From assembly GCF_005870035.1 (NCBI RefSeq), contig NZ_SWJG01000002.1, forward strand, positions 496,001-560,000: a stretch of DNA of 64,000 nt. The letters run 5' to 3'. Made by a program: the position numbers and the translations under genes. Under the pieces are notes generated by a model. The model saw nothing but the letters and a program-made list of their open reading frames with translations. It did not search any database and had not been told where the DNA came from. Each line of letters opens with the position of its first letter. Position 1 is the first letter of the stretch. This document shows positions 56,085 through 64,000 of this stretch, in pieces. The DNA is from Spirosoma lacussanchae. Its GTDB lineage: Bacteria; Bacteroidota; Bacteroidia; Cytophagales; Spirosomataceae.

Positions 56085-57035
56085 TTACCGCACAGTGAAC
56101 GAGCCTTCGCCAATGCGGAATCCTTCACAATAAATTTCGATCGTATGCTTGCCTTCGTTGAAACGCTGACCACCGCGCCCGTATACGAACGTGACCTGCT
56201 GGCGGGTGTTATCGAAGCTAAACCGTTGCATGGCCGTGTAGATGACGCCCTGGCCGTTGTAGGTAAACTCGCCCGACCCCGTTGCCATGTCGGCGATGAC
56301 AGCTCCGGCCGGGTCGAGTATACGCATATACAGGTCTTTCTCATCCTGTTTGGCTAATCCGTTCGGAGCCAGCCGAACCACGACCTTTACCTTATCGATG
56401 CGCCGGGCCTTGAAGCTGTCGCCGTCGCGTTCCTTACCGCGGGTATTGATGGCACTGACGGTGACGTTCTCCGCGCGCAGGGCCGCAGCAATGGTTACTT
56501 TCTCGCTTAATTCCTGATTTTTTGATACCACAGCTGCCACCGAATCACTTAGCGTCTGGCGTTCGGCTTTCAGGCCCGAGTTTTCCTGAGCCAGGGTTTC
56601 GTTCTGTTGGGTGAGTACACCGTTTTCTTCTTTCAGCCGGGCAATTTCCTGATCCTTCTGGGCCAGAATGGCCTGGTAGTTCTTGATCTTCTGATCGTAC
56701 TTACGGCTGTCGAATGAGTTGACATTACGTAGTTCTTTCTTGTCGACCTCCAGTTGTTCCTTTACTTTCAGGAGTGAGTCTACGCTGCCGCCCAATTGCT
56801 GAATTTCGGCAATCTTGGCGTCCAGTTGAGCCGAGATCGAATCGAGCTTAGTTTTGGTAACCAGCACCTCTTCGGTTTTGGCGGCAATGGTAGCGTCTTT
56901 CGTTTTGTTGTCCTGCCGTTCCTGGTACCAGAAGTAAAGTAATAAAACGTTGAGAGCTGCCAGAATTAAGAGGGCAGCAAGCAGAAAGCTACGGCTGTTA
57001 TTCTTCGGTTGGGGTCGGGGTTCCATGGGTGTCAT
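56085..57035 (-). CDS. membrane-anchored coiled-coil protein of unknown function
   Basis: 316 residues. N-terminal single helix (about 17-37, FLLAALLILAALNVLLLYFWY), a long predicted coiled coil (about 45-190; repeated KxxLExxxxELxxLKEEN-type heptads), then a beta-rich C-terminal domain (about 200-316) with VVVRLAPNGLAKQDEKDLYMRI and TFVYGRGGQRFNEGKHTIEIYCEG. The positive-inside pattern would put the coiled coil and C-terminal domain outside the cytoplasm. I do not recognise a characterised homologue. Divergent from yggS. Confidence 0.75.
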   Translation of the reverse strand: MTPMEPRPQPKNNSRSFLLAALLILAALNVLLLYFWYQERQDNKTKDATIAAKTEEVLVTKTKLDSISAQLDAKIAEIQQLGGSVDSLLKVKEQLEVDKKELRNVNSFDSRKYDQKIKNYQAILAQKDQEIARLKEENGVLTQQNETLAQENSGLKAERQTLSDSVAAVVSKNQELSEKVTIAAALRAENVTVSAINTRGKERDGDSFKARRIDKVKVVVRLAPNGLAKQDEKDLYMRILDPAGAVIADMATGSGEFTYNGQGVIYTAMQRFSFDNTRQQVTFVYGRGGQRFNEGKHTIEIYCEGFRIGEGSFTVR

Positions 57036-57120
57036 TCGTAAGCCGAGAGGTTAGGTTGATTCTTGACCAAAACAAACTGATTGGGTCACTTATTGTACGA
57101 TTCGACGGTTCACGGCGAAA

Positions 57121-57142
57121 AACTACGCGTTTCTGCGTAGTT
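57121..57142. repeat. inverted repeat at the yggS promoter
   Basis: aactacgc (57121-57128) and gcgtagtt (57135-57142), 8-bp perfect arms with a 6-nt centre, lying over the expected -33 region of yggS. Candidate operator. Confidence 0.5.
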
Positions 57143-57158
57143 CTCAAACCTATCTTTG
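57130..57158 (+). promoter_or_regulatory. promoter of yggS
   Basis: TTTC (57130-57133), 17-nt spacer, TATCTTTG (57151-57158, exact -7 box), 46 nt before the ATG. Confidence 0.5.
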
Positions 57159-57204
57159 CACAATCTTAATAAACGGCTGTTATAAAACAGCCGGCCAGCT
57201 CCCT

Positions 57205-57861
57205 ATGATTGCTGAAAATATTCGCCAGATAGAAACTGATTTACAGGGCCGCGCCCGCCTGATTGCGGTCACCAAAACTAAACCTGTCAGTATGTTAGCC
57301 GAGGCCTACGAGGCCGGGTGCCGCCTGTTTGGTGAAAACAGAGTGCAGGAAATGGCTGATAAACAACCCCAGCTTCCGGCCGATGTAGAGTGGCACCTGA
57401 TCGGACACCTGCAAACCAATAAAGTAAAGTACATAGCTCCGTTCGTGACGCTGATTCATTCGATCGATAGCCTGAAGTTATTACAGGAAGTAAACAAACA
57501 GGCCGCCAGGTACAACCGGGTAATAGAGTGCCTGCTCCAGATCTATATTGCCGACGAAGAGACCAAGTTTGGCCTCCTGCCCGACGAAGCCGCCATTTTG
57601 CTGAATAGTCCGGAACTTGATGCGCTGCCAAACGTTCGCATCATAGGACTGATGGGGCTGGCGACCAACACGGACGACCAGGAACAGATTCGGAGGGAGT
57701 TCCGCGGCCTGAAAACGCTCTATGATAACCTGGCTACCCTACACCGACCCATGCTCGCGTTTCGCGAATTGTCGATGGGCATGAGCGGTGATTACAGAAT
57801 TGCGGTCGAGGAAGGCAGCACCTTAGTTCGGGTCGGCAGTGCTATTTTTGGAAGCCGATAA
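57205..57861 (+). CDS. yggS: YggS-family PLP homeostasis protein
   Basis: 218 residues. Alanine-racemase-like TIM barrel that binds pyridoxal phosphate without a known reaction and buffers PLP levels. PLP lysine K24 in AVTKTKP; GENRVQE; WHLIGHLQTNK; IHSIDS; MGLATNT; LSMGMSGDY near the end. Complete. It is followed 71 nt later by the DUF423 gene on the same strand. Confidence 0.93.
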   Translation: MIAENIRQIETDLQGRARLIAVTKTKPVSMLAEAYEAGCRLFGENRVQEMADKQPQLPADVEWHLIGHLQTNKVKYIAPFVTLIHSIDSLKLLQEVNKQAARYNRVIECLLQIYIADEETKFGLLPDEAAILLNSPELDALPNVRIIGLMGLATNTDDQEQIRREFRGLKTLYDNLATLHRPMLAFRELSMGMSGDYRIAVEEGSTLVRVGSAIFGSR

Positions 57862-57903
57862 CCTCAGATGTCCACGTCTGTCTTTACCACTCGTTAAGCA
57901 AGC

Positions 57904-57923
57904 GCCGAATGTGGACATTCGGC
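57904..57923. repeat. perfect palindrome before the DUF423 gene
   Basis: gccgaatgt-gg-acattcggc, 9-bp arms with a 2-nt centre, ending 9 nt before the ATG. An atgtccac at 57869-57876 also pairs with gtggacat at 57911-57918. Confidence 0.55.
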
Positions 57924-57932
57924 TTCAATCCT

Positions 57933-58310
57933 ATGAAATTCTTTATCTTATCCGGAGCCATACTGGGCTTACTGGGCGTTGCACTTGGCGCCTTTGGGGC
58001 TCACGCTCTGCGCGCAACACTGACCGCTTCGGGGCGGCTCGACACCTTCGAAACGGCCGTAAAGTACCAGTTTTACCACGCGCTGGCGCTGGTACTGGTA
58101 GGCCTGTTGATGCATGTTTTTGGTAGCAATCCGGCCACGGTCAAGTGGCTGGGCTGGGCCGGGAACTCATTTCTGGGCGGAACGCTAATTTTTTCGGGCT
58201 CGTTATATATACTGTGCGCAACCGGCATTACCTGGCTGGGGGCTATCACGCCCATTGGCGGGGTTTTGATGATTGCGGGCTGGGCGTTGCTGGCCTGGGC
58301 TTTCCTGTAA
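57933..58310 (+). CDS. DUF423 (YgdD-type) membrane protein
   Basis: 125 residues from ATG 57933. Four hydrophobic helices and the family phrase GVALGAFGAHALR, then FETAVKYQFYHALALVL and GGTLIFSGSLYIL, and a GWALLAWAF end. Function unknown; inner membrane. The ATG lies 9 nt after a perfect palindrome that could fold over the ribosome-binding region. A GTG farther upstream would place the palindrome inside the coding part and is less likely. Confidence 0.88.
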   Translation: MKFFILSGAILGLLGVALGAFGAHALRATLTASGRLDTFETAVKYQFYHALALVLVGLLMHVFGSNPATVKWLGWAGNSFLGGTLIFSGSLYILCATGITWLGAITPIGGVLMIAGWALLAWAFL

Positions 58311-58385
58311 TCGGATAACCGAATGCGTCGGAGACAACCTGCCCTCGGTTGAGGTCGCCCGGTACTCATTCCCCATTCTATTCTG

Positions 58386-58393
58386 TATCTTTG
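58386..58393 (+). promoter_or_regulatory. -7 box of the prfC promoter (TATCTTTG)
   Basis: Exact TAnnTTTG, 19 nt before the ATG; the predicted leader is only about a dozen bases. No clear -33 TTTG. Confidence 0.45.
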
Positions 58394-58412
58394 TAGTCTG
58401 ATTCTGAGAATA

Positions 58413-60008
58413 ATGCAAACTACTGTTCAGGCTGAAACCGCCCGTCGGCGGACGTTCGCCATCATAAGTCACCCGGATGCTGGCAAGACCACGCTGACTG
58501 AAAAGCTGCTGCTGTTTGGCGGAGCTATTCAGACGGCGGGGGCCGTTAAATCCAATAAAATCAAAAAGTCGGCTACGTCAGACTTCATGGAGATCGAAAA
58601 GCAGCGGGGTATCTCGGTTGCTACGTCGGTGATGACGTTTGAATACGACAATCTGAAAATAAATATTCTTGATACCCCTGGCCACAAAGATTTTGCCGAA
58701 GACACCTACCGGACCCTGACGGCGGTTGATAGCGTTATTCTGGTTATCGACTGCGTAAAAGGGGTAGAGGAGCAAACAGAACGGCTGATGGAAGTGTGCC
58801 GGATGCGCGACACACCGGTTATTATTTTCATCAATAAGCTGGATCGGGAAGGCCGTAATCCGTTCGATCTGCTCGACGAACTGGAAGAGAAGCTCAACAT
58901 TCGGGTACGACCAATGACATGGCCTGTCAATATGGGGTCCGACTTTAAGGGGGTATATAGCCTAATCGAGAAAAAATTATATTTCTTTAAAGTCAATAAA
59001 ACAAAGGTCGAGGACGATGTACTGCCCATCGAACTCGCCGACAGCCTACTGGATCAGAAGGTGGGCGATCGGGATGCCGCTCAACTGCGCGAAGATGTAG
59101 AGCTGATCGAAGGGGTATATGACTCGTTTGATCGGCAGGCTTATCTGGACGGTAAGCTGGCTCCCGTATTTTTTGGTTCGGCCGTTAATAATTTCGGGGT
59201 TAAAGAGCTGCTGGAAGGGTTCTGCCATATCTCTCCCGAACCCATTGCCCGGCCCACCGACAAACGCGAAGTGCTGCCGGACGAAAAGAATTTCAGCGGG
59301 TTCATTTTTAAAATCCACGCTAACCTCGATCCACGCCATCGTGATCGTATTGCTTTCCTGCGCATCTGCTCGGGCGTTTTTGAGCGGGGTAAGTTTTACC
59401 ACCATACCCGGCTCGATAAGAACGTTCGCTTTGCCAGTCCGTTCAGCTTCATGGCAGATAGCAAGAGCGTAGTCGAAGAAGGGTTCCCCGGCGACGTGGT
59501 GGGCCTGTACGATACGGGAACGTTTAAAATCGGGGATACGCTGACCGAAGGTGAGGAGTTGCAATTTCAGGGTATTCCCAGCTTCTCACCCGAGATCTTC
59601 AAAGAACTGGTCAACCTGGACCCTATGAAGTCCAAGCAACTGGACAAAGGCATTCAGCAGTTGACCGACGAGGGCGTTGCGCAGCTGTTTAATCTGGAGT
59701 TGGGCAACCGTAAAATTGTAGGGACAGTCGGAGAACTCCAGTTTGAAGTTATTCAGTACCGTCTGGAGAACGAATACGGTGCTAAATGTCGCTGGGTGCC
59801 ACTCAACTATACCAAAGCCTGCTGGATAACGGCTGAAAACTCCGCTAAGCTCAACGAGTTTATCCGGCTCAAAGGCAACCAGATTGCTTACGATAAAGAT
59901 CAGAATCCTGTATTTCTAGCCGAGTCTGACTGGATGTTGCGGATGAATCAGCAAAATAACCCCGACATTCAGTTCCACCTGACGTCTGAGTTTAAAGTGA
60001 CGGCGTAA
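58413..60008 (+). CDS. prfC: peptide chain release factor 3
   Basis: 531 residues. GTPase that removes RF1/RF2 from the ribosome after termination. G1 [15 protein letters not shown]; the RF3-specific [28 protein letters not shown]3 DTPGHKDF; G4 NKLDREG; and C-terminal domain with [21 protein letters not shown]. The insertion features distinguish it from EF-G. Full length and free-standing, with promoter box and strong terminator. Confidence 0.96.
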   Translation: MQTTVQAETARRRTFAIISHPDAGKTTLTEKLLLFGGAIQTAGAVKSNKIKKSATSDFMEIEKQRGISVATSVMTFEYDNLKINILDTPGHKDFAEDTYRTLTAVDSVILVIDCVKGVEEQTERLMEVCRMRDTPVIIFINKLDREGRNPFDLLDELEEKLNIRVRPMTWPVNMGSDFKGVYSLIEKKLYFFKVNKTKVEDDVLPIELADSLLDQKVGDRDAAQLREDVELIEGVYDSFDRQAYLDGKLAPVFFGSAVNNFGVKELLEGFCHISPEPIARPTDKREVLPDEKNFSGFIFKIHANLDPRHRDRIAFLRICSGVFERGKFYHHTRLDKNVRFASPFSFMADSKSVVEEGFPGDVVGLYDTGTFKIGDTLTEGEELQFQGIPSFSPEIFKELVNLDPMKSKQLDKGIQQLTDEGVAQLFNLELGNRKIVGTVGELQFEVIQYRLENEYGAKCRWVPLNYTKACWITAENSAKLNEFIRLKGNQIAYDKDQNPVFLAESDWMLRMNQQNNPDIQFHLTSEFKVTA

Positions 60009-60029
60009 AAAGTCATATATAATGTGTGG

Positions 60030-60076
60030 AAAAAAGGGCTGGTTGTTTTCTATCCGAAAATTATCAGCCCTTTTTT
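60030..60076 (+). terminator. terminator of prfC
   Basis: Arms aaaaaagggctg (60030-60041) and cagccctttttt (60065-60076) with a 23-nt loop and a U-tract, 22 nt after the stop. Confidence 0.8.
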
Positions 60077-60335
60077 TGCACTGAGGCCGGTCGTTCTCCA
60101 CAACCAGGGGCAGCTGTTTCTACCACCCTCCGGCGGGTTGATTGTCAGCCACTCTTACAAATACAGGAAGCCAGGAGGCTGTTAGCTTCGTTGGCTGTAG
60201 TCAAACTCCGGCGCTGTACTGACTAGCCAGCCCCGGACGATGGTGGATAGTTTAGCCATCAAAACTCCTTTACTTTGTCAGTTTACCTATATAGCCAGTC
60301 CTTCGGATCTGTCACCGGTCTCTTTTTCCTGCTTC

Positions 60336-61097
60336 ATGAAGCCAAACATTGTTAAAACCCGACTCAAAAACAACCTGCCTGTCCTGGGCGTGCTGTCGAA
60401 CACGACCGATCCAACCGTAGCAGAACTGTGTGGCTTTTCGGGTCTGGATTTCTATATGATCGACGGTGAGCACAGCCCCGTTACAACAGCCCAGGTTCAG
60501 GACATTGTGCGTGCCTGCGAAACGAGTGGTATTACGCCACTGGCCCGGGTGCGAAGCAATGACGCCAAGCTCATCGGGCAGTACCTGGATACTGGAGTGC
60601 AAGGAATCATGATGCCGGGGGTTCGCACCGTAGCGGAACTGGAAGCGCTCGTTAGGGCGGTAAAATTTCCACCGTTGGGTAATCGGGGAGTGGCTCCTGT
60701 TCGGGCGGCAGACTATCTGCTGGGGGATATGAACCAGGGAGAGTTCGTTCAGTTTTCGAATGAGCAGACCTTGGTTTTGCCGCAGATTGAAGACCGCGAA
60801 GCTATCAATAATCTTGATGAGCTGCTGGCTGTAGAAGGAGTAGACGGGTTCGTGATAGGCCCCCGTGATCTGGCGATGAGCATGGGGTATTACGATGGGC
60901 CCGGACATGACGAGGTTAAGCGCACGATTGGTAGCGTAGTTGATCGAATCCGGAAAGCGGGTTTAATTGTAGGTACCACGGCGGCTACCGGTGATCAGGC
61001 TAAAGCACTTGTTGACAGAGGGGTACTCTTTTGTCTGAACTCATTTGCCGGTCTGCTGAAGTCAGCTACCGGCGAATTTATGAAAGGACGTCAGTGA
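60336..61097 (+). CDS. HpcH/HpaI-family aldolase
   Basis: 253 residues from ATG 60336. Class II pyruvate aldolase fold: R-L-K-N-N near the N-terminus, D43-G-E-H46-S-P (catalytic base His), metal ligands in PQIEDREAI and the later D in DGFVIGPRDLAMSMG, and MMPGVRT. Members cleave hydroxy-keto acids such as HHED or 2-keto-3-deoxyglucarate to pyruvate and an aldehyde. Substrate unknown. An upstream start (60240) would add 32 unrelated residues. Its stop overlaps the next gene's start. Confidence 0.9.
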   Translation: MKPNIVKTRLKNNLPVLGVLSNTTDPTVAELCGFSGLDFYMIDGEHSPVTTAQVQDIVRACETSGITPLARVRSNDAKLIGQYLDTGVQGIMMPGVRTVAELEALVRAVKFPPLGNRGVAPVRAADYLLGDMNQGEFVQFSNEQTLVLPQIEDREAINNLDELLAVEGVDGFVIGPRDLAMSMGYYDGPGHDEVKRTIGSVVDRIRKAGLIVGTTAATGDQAKALVDRGVLFCLNSFAGLLKSATGEFMKGRQ

Positions 61098-61663
61098 ACC
61101 GCAGCAGGGAGTATACAGAAATCAGTGCGCCGATACGGGCCGATCAGGCTGCTGAGCTGTCGGCTTTATGCCTGACTATTTACCCGCAACACTACCAGCA
61201 TTTATGGTACGATAACGGGGTCTGGTACCAGGAACATACCTATAATACAGATCAGCTTAGGAAAGAGATTGTTGAGCCTGGCGTTCTGTTTTATTATGCG
61301 TGCGTAGACGGAAAACCGGTTGGGTATATGAAGATGAAGCTCAACAACGATCTTGCTAATGAGCCAGGGGGATTACAGGTCGAACGACTCTATTTTTTAA
61401 ACGAGTTTACCGGCTTAGGTCTTGGAACACGGCTCATGAATTATGCGCACGCAACCGCCCAACATTATGGCCGGAATTATACCTGGTTACACGTAATGGA
61501 CAGCAACGTAAATGCTATCGCTTTTTACAAAAAACATGGCTACAAATCCGTCGGCGAAACTCACCTTACCTATAGCCAGATGAAGCCCCATTATCGGCGA
61601 ATGCTTCAGATGAAGCGAGCGGTCACGGACGAATTAGGGACCATTAATCACCAATGTGTTTAG
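61094..61663 (+). CDS. GNAT-family N-acetyltransferase
   Basis: 189 residues from GTG 61094, which overlaps the aldolase stop as GTGA and implies translational coupling. GNAT fold: a long N-terminal segment, GKPVGYMKMKL, VERLYFLNEFTGLGLGTRLMNYA (acetyl-CoA-binding loop G-x-G-x-G-T) and NVNAIAFYKKHGYKSVG at the end. The acceptor substrate is unknown; pairing with an aldolase does not settle it. A TTG at 61031 would read 21 residues inside the aldolase gene and is less likely. Confidence 0.88.
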   Translation: MNRSREYTEISAPIRADQAAELSALCLTIYPQHYQHLWYDNGVWYQEHTYNTDQLRKEIVEPGVLFYYACVDGKPVGYMKMKLNNDLANEPGGLQVERLYFLNEFTGLGLGTRLMNYAHATAQHYGRNYTWLHVMDSNVNAIAFYKKHGYKSVGETHLTYSQMKPHYRRMLQMKRAVTDELGTINHQCV

Positions 61664-62302
61664 TATGCCAGTCGTAGCAGAAGGGTAAATTGGAATTACA
61701 GTAGAAAAATCATAACTATTTGCGAAAACGACCTGATCTGATTTTTTAATCAATACACAATACTTATAATTGACCACTGATAAATTTGCTCATAGAGATC
61801 GGCAAAACATATCGATTCTAGTCGCTAAATGGGGTTTGGAGCGGTTATGAGCAGAAATCTCGCCGTCAGCCTCACGCAAATTGGATGATTTTAAAGGTTA
61901 CTTTATTCGAAAGATGAAAAAAAAGTAGCCAGATGAATTGACTTTTGTAATAACCCATTAACATTGCACCAAAATTCACCATTGGAGGGCTGTTTGAGGA
62001 TGGTAAGCATACCCATCCGGCATACAACCACAAACCCAATCGGGTTACAATCGGACGGGAGCAGCGTTGTCAAAGGCACGGTATCTTTACAGGGATGCCG
62101 AAATTTTGAAAACATTTTACTTGGGAAACTAGTCAAGAAGAATTGTCAGGTTAACCGATAGGCGGCTAAGGCATAACAGATTGGCTAAAAAGTAAAAAAA
62201 AACACCTTAACAGTGGATAGGCCGTTCCCTAAGTTTCCGTAGCCGCGTTTGGGAGAATTACAGTTTAGTTTGAAACATTGCGTCAAAATTAACTCAATAA
62301 GT
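61664..62302. other. long AT-rich non-coding stretch
   Basis: 639 nt, the longest gap in the window. AT-rich with homopolymer runs (aaaaaaaa, ttttt). A short frame at about 61964-62161 lacks any family feature. TATCTTTA and TAAGTTTC near 62087 and 62233 resemble -7 boxes weakly. No terminator, tRNA or palindrome stands out. It must hold the promoter of the gene at 62303 and has room for a small RNA. Confidence 0.5.
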
Positions 62303-64000
62303 ATGCGAACATTTATCCAACAACACCCCATGCGGATGCTGGCTGGACTCGTGTTGCTAGGTTTTGCAATGCCTTCTGTCGGTCTTGCTCAAGAGGCAGA
62401 CACAGTCCGTCGGGACGCCGTACCGAGTTCAACAACTCCCAACCGAGCTTACTCCCGCGAAAACATTTATCGACTAGGCAAAGGAGTTTATACCGATACG
62501 TTACGTCGGGACGACTTCAAAGCGCAGGCGAGCGATGTGGCAGAGCTTGACGATTGCGACACCACGTTCCAAACGTTTGTACTCGTACGGCGCCTGTCGC
62601 CCTGGCGGATCGGACTGTTTGCCGGTCCCAACTTCGCCTATTGCGGTACCTGGGAAAACACGTTTGGTCCTACCCGTCGTGACAACACCCTGTACAATGG
62701 TGCTGGCTTCAACATCACGGGTAACATTGATTACTTCCTGACACCTGCAACCCGTCGTTTACGGTTCGGTGTTGGCGCTGCACTGGGTTATCAGAATTAC
62801 ATTACGCGCGGTGTTTATCGGGATTATCTGTACGGCCTTGCTGCCGTGCGGGGCGTTAACCGGGATCAGGTAACCATTCGTCAGCGTGCTTCGGAAGACA
62901 TGTTCCTGACTGTCGGTCCGGTCCTGACCTTCACCGTAGCTCGCAGCCGTCGTAACCCAGATGCTACCACCTTTATTGAGGCTGGCGTACGGGGTGGTCT
63001 GTTCCGTACCGAAGCCGCAACGATCGCGGCTTTCATCCCGTCGCAGGGTGGATCGCTCCCAACGAACATTCCTTCGTTCGTAGAAGGTGGTGCTCTGCTT
63101 CGGACTGTAAACCCAAGCTACCGGCTGTATCATCCGGGCGTGATCGGATCGCTGGGCGTTTTCTTCCCGGTGGGCAGAAACAACTGGAACATCGGTATCC
63201 AGGGCCAGGGCTTCTTCACCCGTCTGAACTACATCATTGTAAACGGTATCCAGGATCAACTGCTGGAGTTCCGTCGTCAACATGGTGGCTTTAGTGCTGG
63301 TGTAGCTGTTCGCAAAGGATTCGTTCAGAAGAAGCTGATCCCGAAAGCACCAACTGTCTGCCCAACCTGCGATTCTATTCCGCAGCTGAGCGTTCAGTTC
63401 AATGGTCAGTCGCTCAAAGGCGTATCGCTCTCGTACACGGATCAGCCTGTTAATCCATCGGCAGCCGCCCCGGTTATCAGCTGGCGCAGCACGACTCCGA
63501 ATCCGAAGAACGAAACCTTCACCGCTCGTCTGTACTACCGTGCCGATTCAGTAGTAGCGGGTGCTCCGGGTGCTGATCAGGTGATCGCGCAGCTAGAGAA
63601 CACCACCGATACCACGCTGACATTCCCCGCTCAGTACTTCACGAACGGTCAGCTGAACCGTGGCTTCTACTACGTAACGGTACACAGCCGCCAGTCGGCC
63701 AAATGTGGCTCCTGCATGAGCGAAGTGGCTACGACAAGCTTCGCCAACGTACGTGTCCCTATCGACAAAGAGTCTCGTTTCCGTCACCGTCTGGAGCGCC
63801 TGGAAGTATTCTACAGAACGCCTGGCTCACGTGACTTCACCAGTATCTGTTACTGTAACGGTGAGATCACCGGTAAGACGATCAAGAAGAACCGTCTGTT
63901 CTACAGAAGCCTGAACCGCCGTCTGGCTACGGGTGAAGTTGAGTTCGACACCAACACGGTGATCCTGAACCTGCGCGACATTCCAGGCAATCTGGCTACA
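62303..64000 (+). CDS. exported protein with N-terminal barrel-like domain, 3' end missing
   Basis: 566 codons are open from ATG 62303 to the window edge. Signal peptide to about residue 30 (MLAGLVLLGFAMPSVGLAQ). Residues about 95-330 alternate in short aromatic strands (WRIGLFAGPNFAYCGTW, FGVGAALGYQNYITRGVY, YRLYHPGVIGSLGVFFPVGR), as in outer-membrane beta barrels. After this come CPTC (near 352), an Ig-like strand-rich stretch, CGSC (near 468) and CYC (near 516). No family is recognised. The codon use is even and matches neighbouring genes, so it is a real gene. Confidence 0.8.
   Translation, partial: MRTFIQQHPMRMLAGLVLLGFAMPSVGLAQEADTVRRDAVPSSTTPNRAYSRENIYRLGKGVYTDTLRRDDFKAQASDVAELDDCDTTFQTFVLVRRLSPWRIGLFAGPNFAYCGTWENTFGPTRRDNTLYNGAGFNITGNIDYFLTPATRRLRFGVGAALGYQNYITRGVYRDYLYGLAAVRGVNRDQVTIRQRASEDMFLTVGPVLTFTVARSRRNPDATTFIEAGVRGGLFRTEAATIAAFIPSQGGSLPTNIPSFVEGGALLRTVNPSYRLYHPGVIGSLGVFFPVGRNNWNIGIQGQGFFTRLNYIIVNGIQDQLLEFRRQHGGFSAGVAVRKGFVQKKLIPKAPTVCPTCDSIPQLSVQFNGQSLKGVSLSYTDQPVNPSAAAPVISWRSTTPNPKNETFTARLYYRADSVVAGAPGADQVIAQLENTTDTTLTFPAQYFTNGQLNRGFYYVTVHSRQSAKCGSCMSEVATTSFANVRVPIDKESRFRHRLERLEVFYRTPGSRDFTSICYCNGEITGKTIKKNRLFYRSLNRRLATGEVEFDTNTVILNLRDIPGNLAT

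Noticed and set aside
61964-62161. 65-residue frame in the long gap
   Set aside because: No start-site signal, no hydrophobic or family pattern; kept as non-coding pending expression data.

Overview
The window reads as a chromosomal segment of a Gram-negative Bacteroidota, most likely a Cytophagales/Spirosoma-type organism. The support is a SusC/SusD pair, several TonB-dependent receptors with carboxypeptidase-type N-terminal domains, a GSCFA protein, the rpsF-rpsR-rplI order, and promoters of the Bacteroidota form TTTG-N(18-20)-TAnnTTTG. The genus is an inference from protein style; no 16S gene is present. No rRNA, tRNA, CRISPR array, insertion sequence or prophage was found. Genes are dense, on both strands, and mostly housekeeping.

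Layout. 1-2.2 kb: end of a TMEM220-type membrane protein, HMG-CoA lyase, a small membrane protein and an IscA-like protein. 2.3-6.2 kb: a 1283-residue NtrY-like sensor kinase. 6.3-6.9 kb: a free-standing NUMOD4-HNH nuclease. 7.2-13.2 kb: a CoA-binding protein (+), then a minus-strand run of FabH, PurS, PssA, an MBL hydrolase, an RsmI-family methyltransferase, an alpha/beta hydrolase and SelD. 13.5-20 kb: an Oar-like TonB receptor, patatin phospholipase, polyprenyl diphosphate synthase and a sterol-desaturase-family hydroxylase. 20.3-25.5 kb: PafA-type phosphatase, BirA, RsfS, FtsH. 25.6-30.4 kb: phosphodiesterase, acyl-CoA ligase, fatty acid desaturase and nucleoside transporter. 30.6-37.6 kb: Ppk1, GyrB, a hypothetical protein, alanine dehydrogenase, TsaE. 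37.6-46 kb: a Tat-exported Gfo/Idh/MocA oxidoreductase, SusD, SusC and a phosphosugar mutase. 46.1-49.7 kb: a DUF2975 membrane protein plus XRE regulator, then a siderophore-type TonB receptor. 49.8-54.1 kb: a Ddl-like ATP-grasp enzyme, Nfu and Mrp iron-sulfur carriers, GSCFA protein. 54.3-61.7 kb: an alpha-CTD-like small protein, L9/S18/S6, a coiled-coil protein, YggS, DUF423 protein, RF3, HpcH/HpaI aldolase and a GNAT enzyme. 62.3 kb to the end: an exported protein running off the right edge.

The least explained signal is not a gene. Four intergenic gaps (about 18.15, 37.07, 39.05 and 55.24 kb) hold degenerate 7-nt-periodic repeats arranged as two facing arms; two of them begin exactly at the stop codon of the upstream gene. 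Also notable are two AT-rich palindromes 21 bp apart before the DUF2975/XRE pair with a related palindrome after it, a perfect palindrome between the divergent acyl-CoA ligase and desaturase genes, and other palindromes at fabH, ftsH, yggS and the DUF423 gene. I found no clear new defence or mobile system; the best candidates for undescribed biology are the heptamer elements, the DUF2975/XRE/TonB region and the stand-alone alpha-CTD-like protein.
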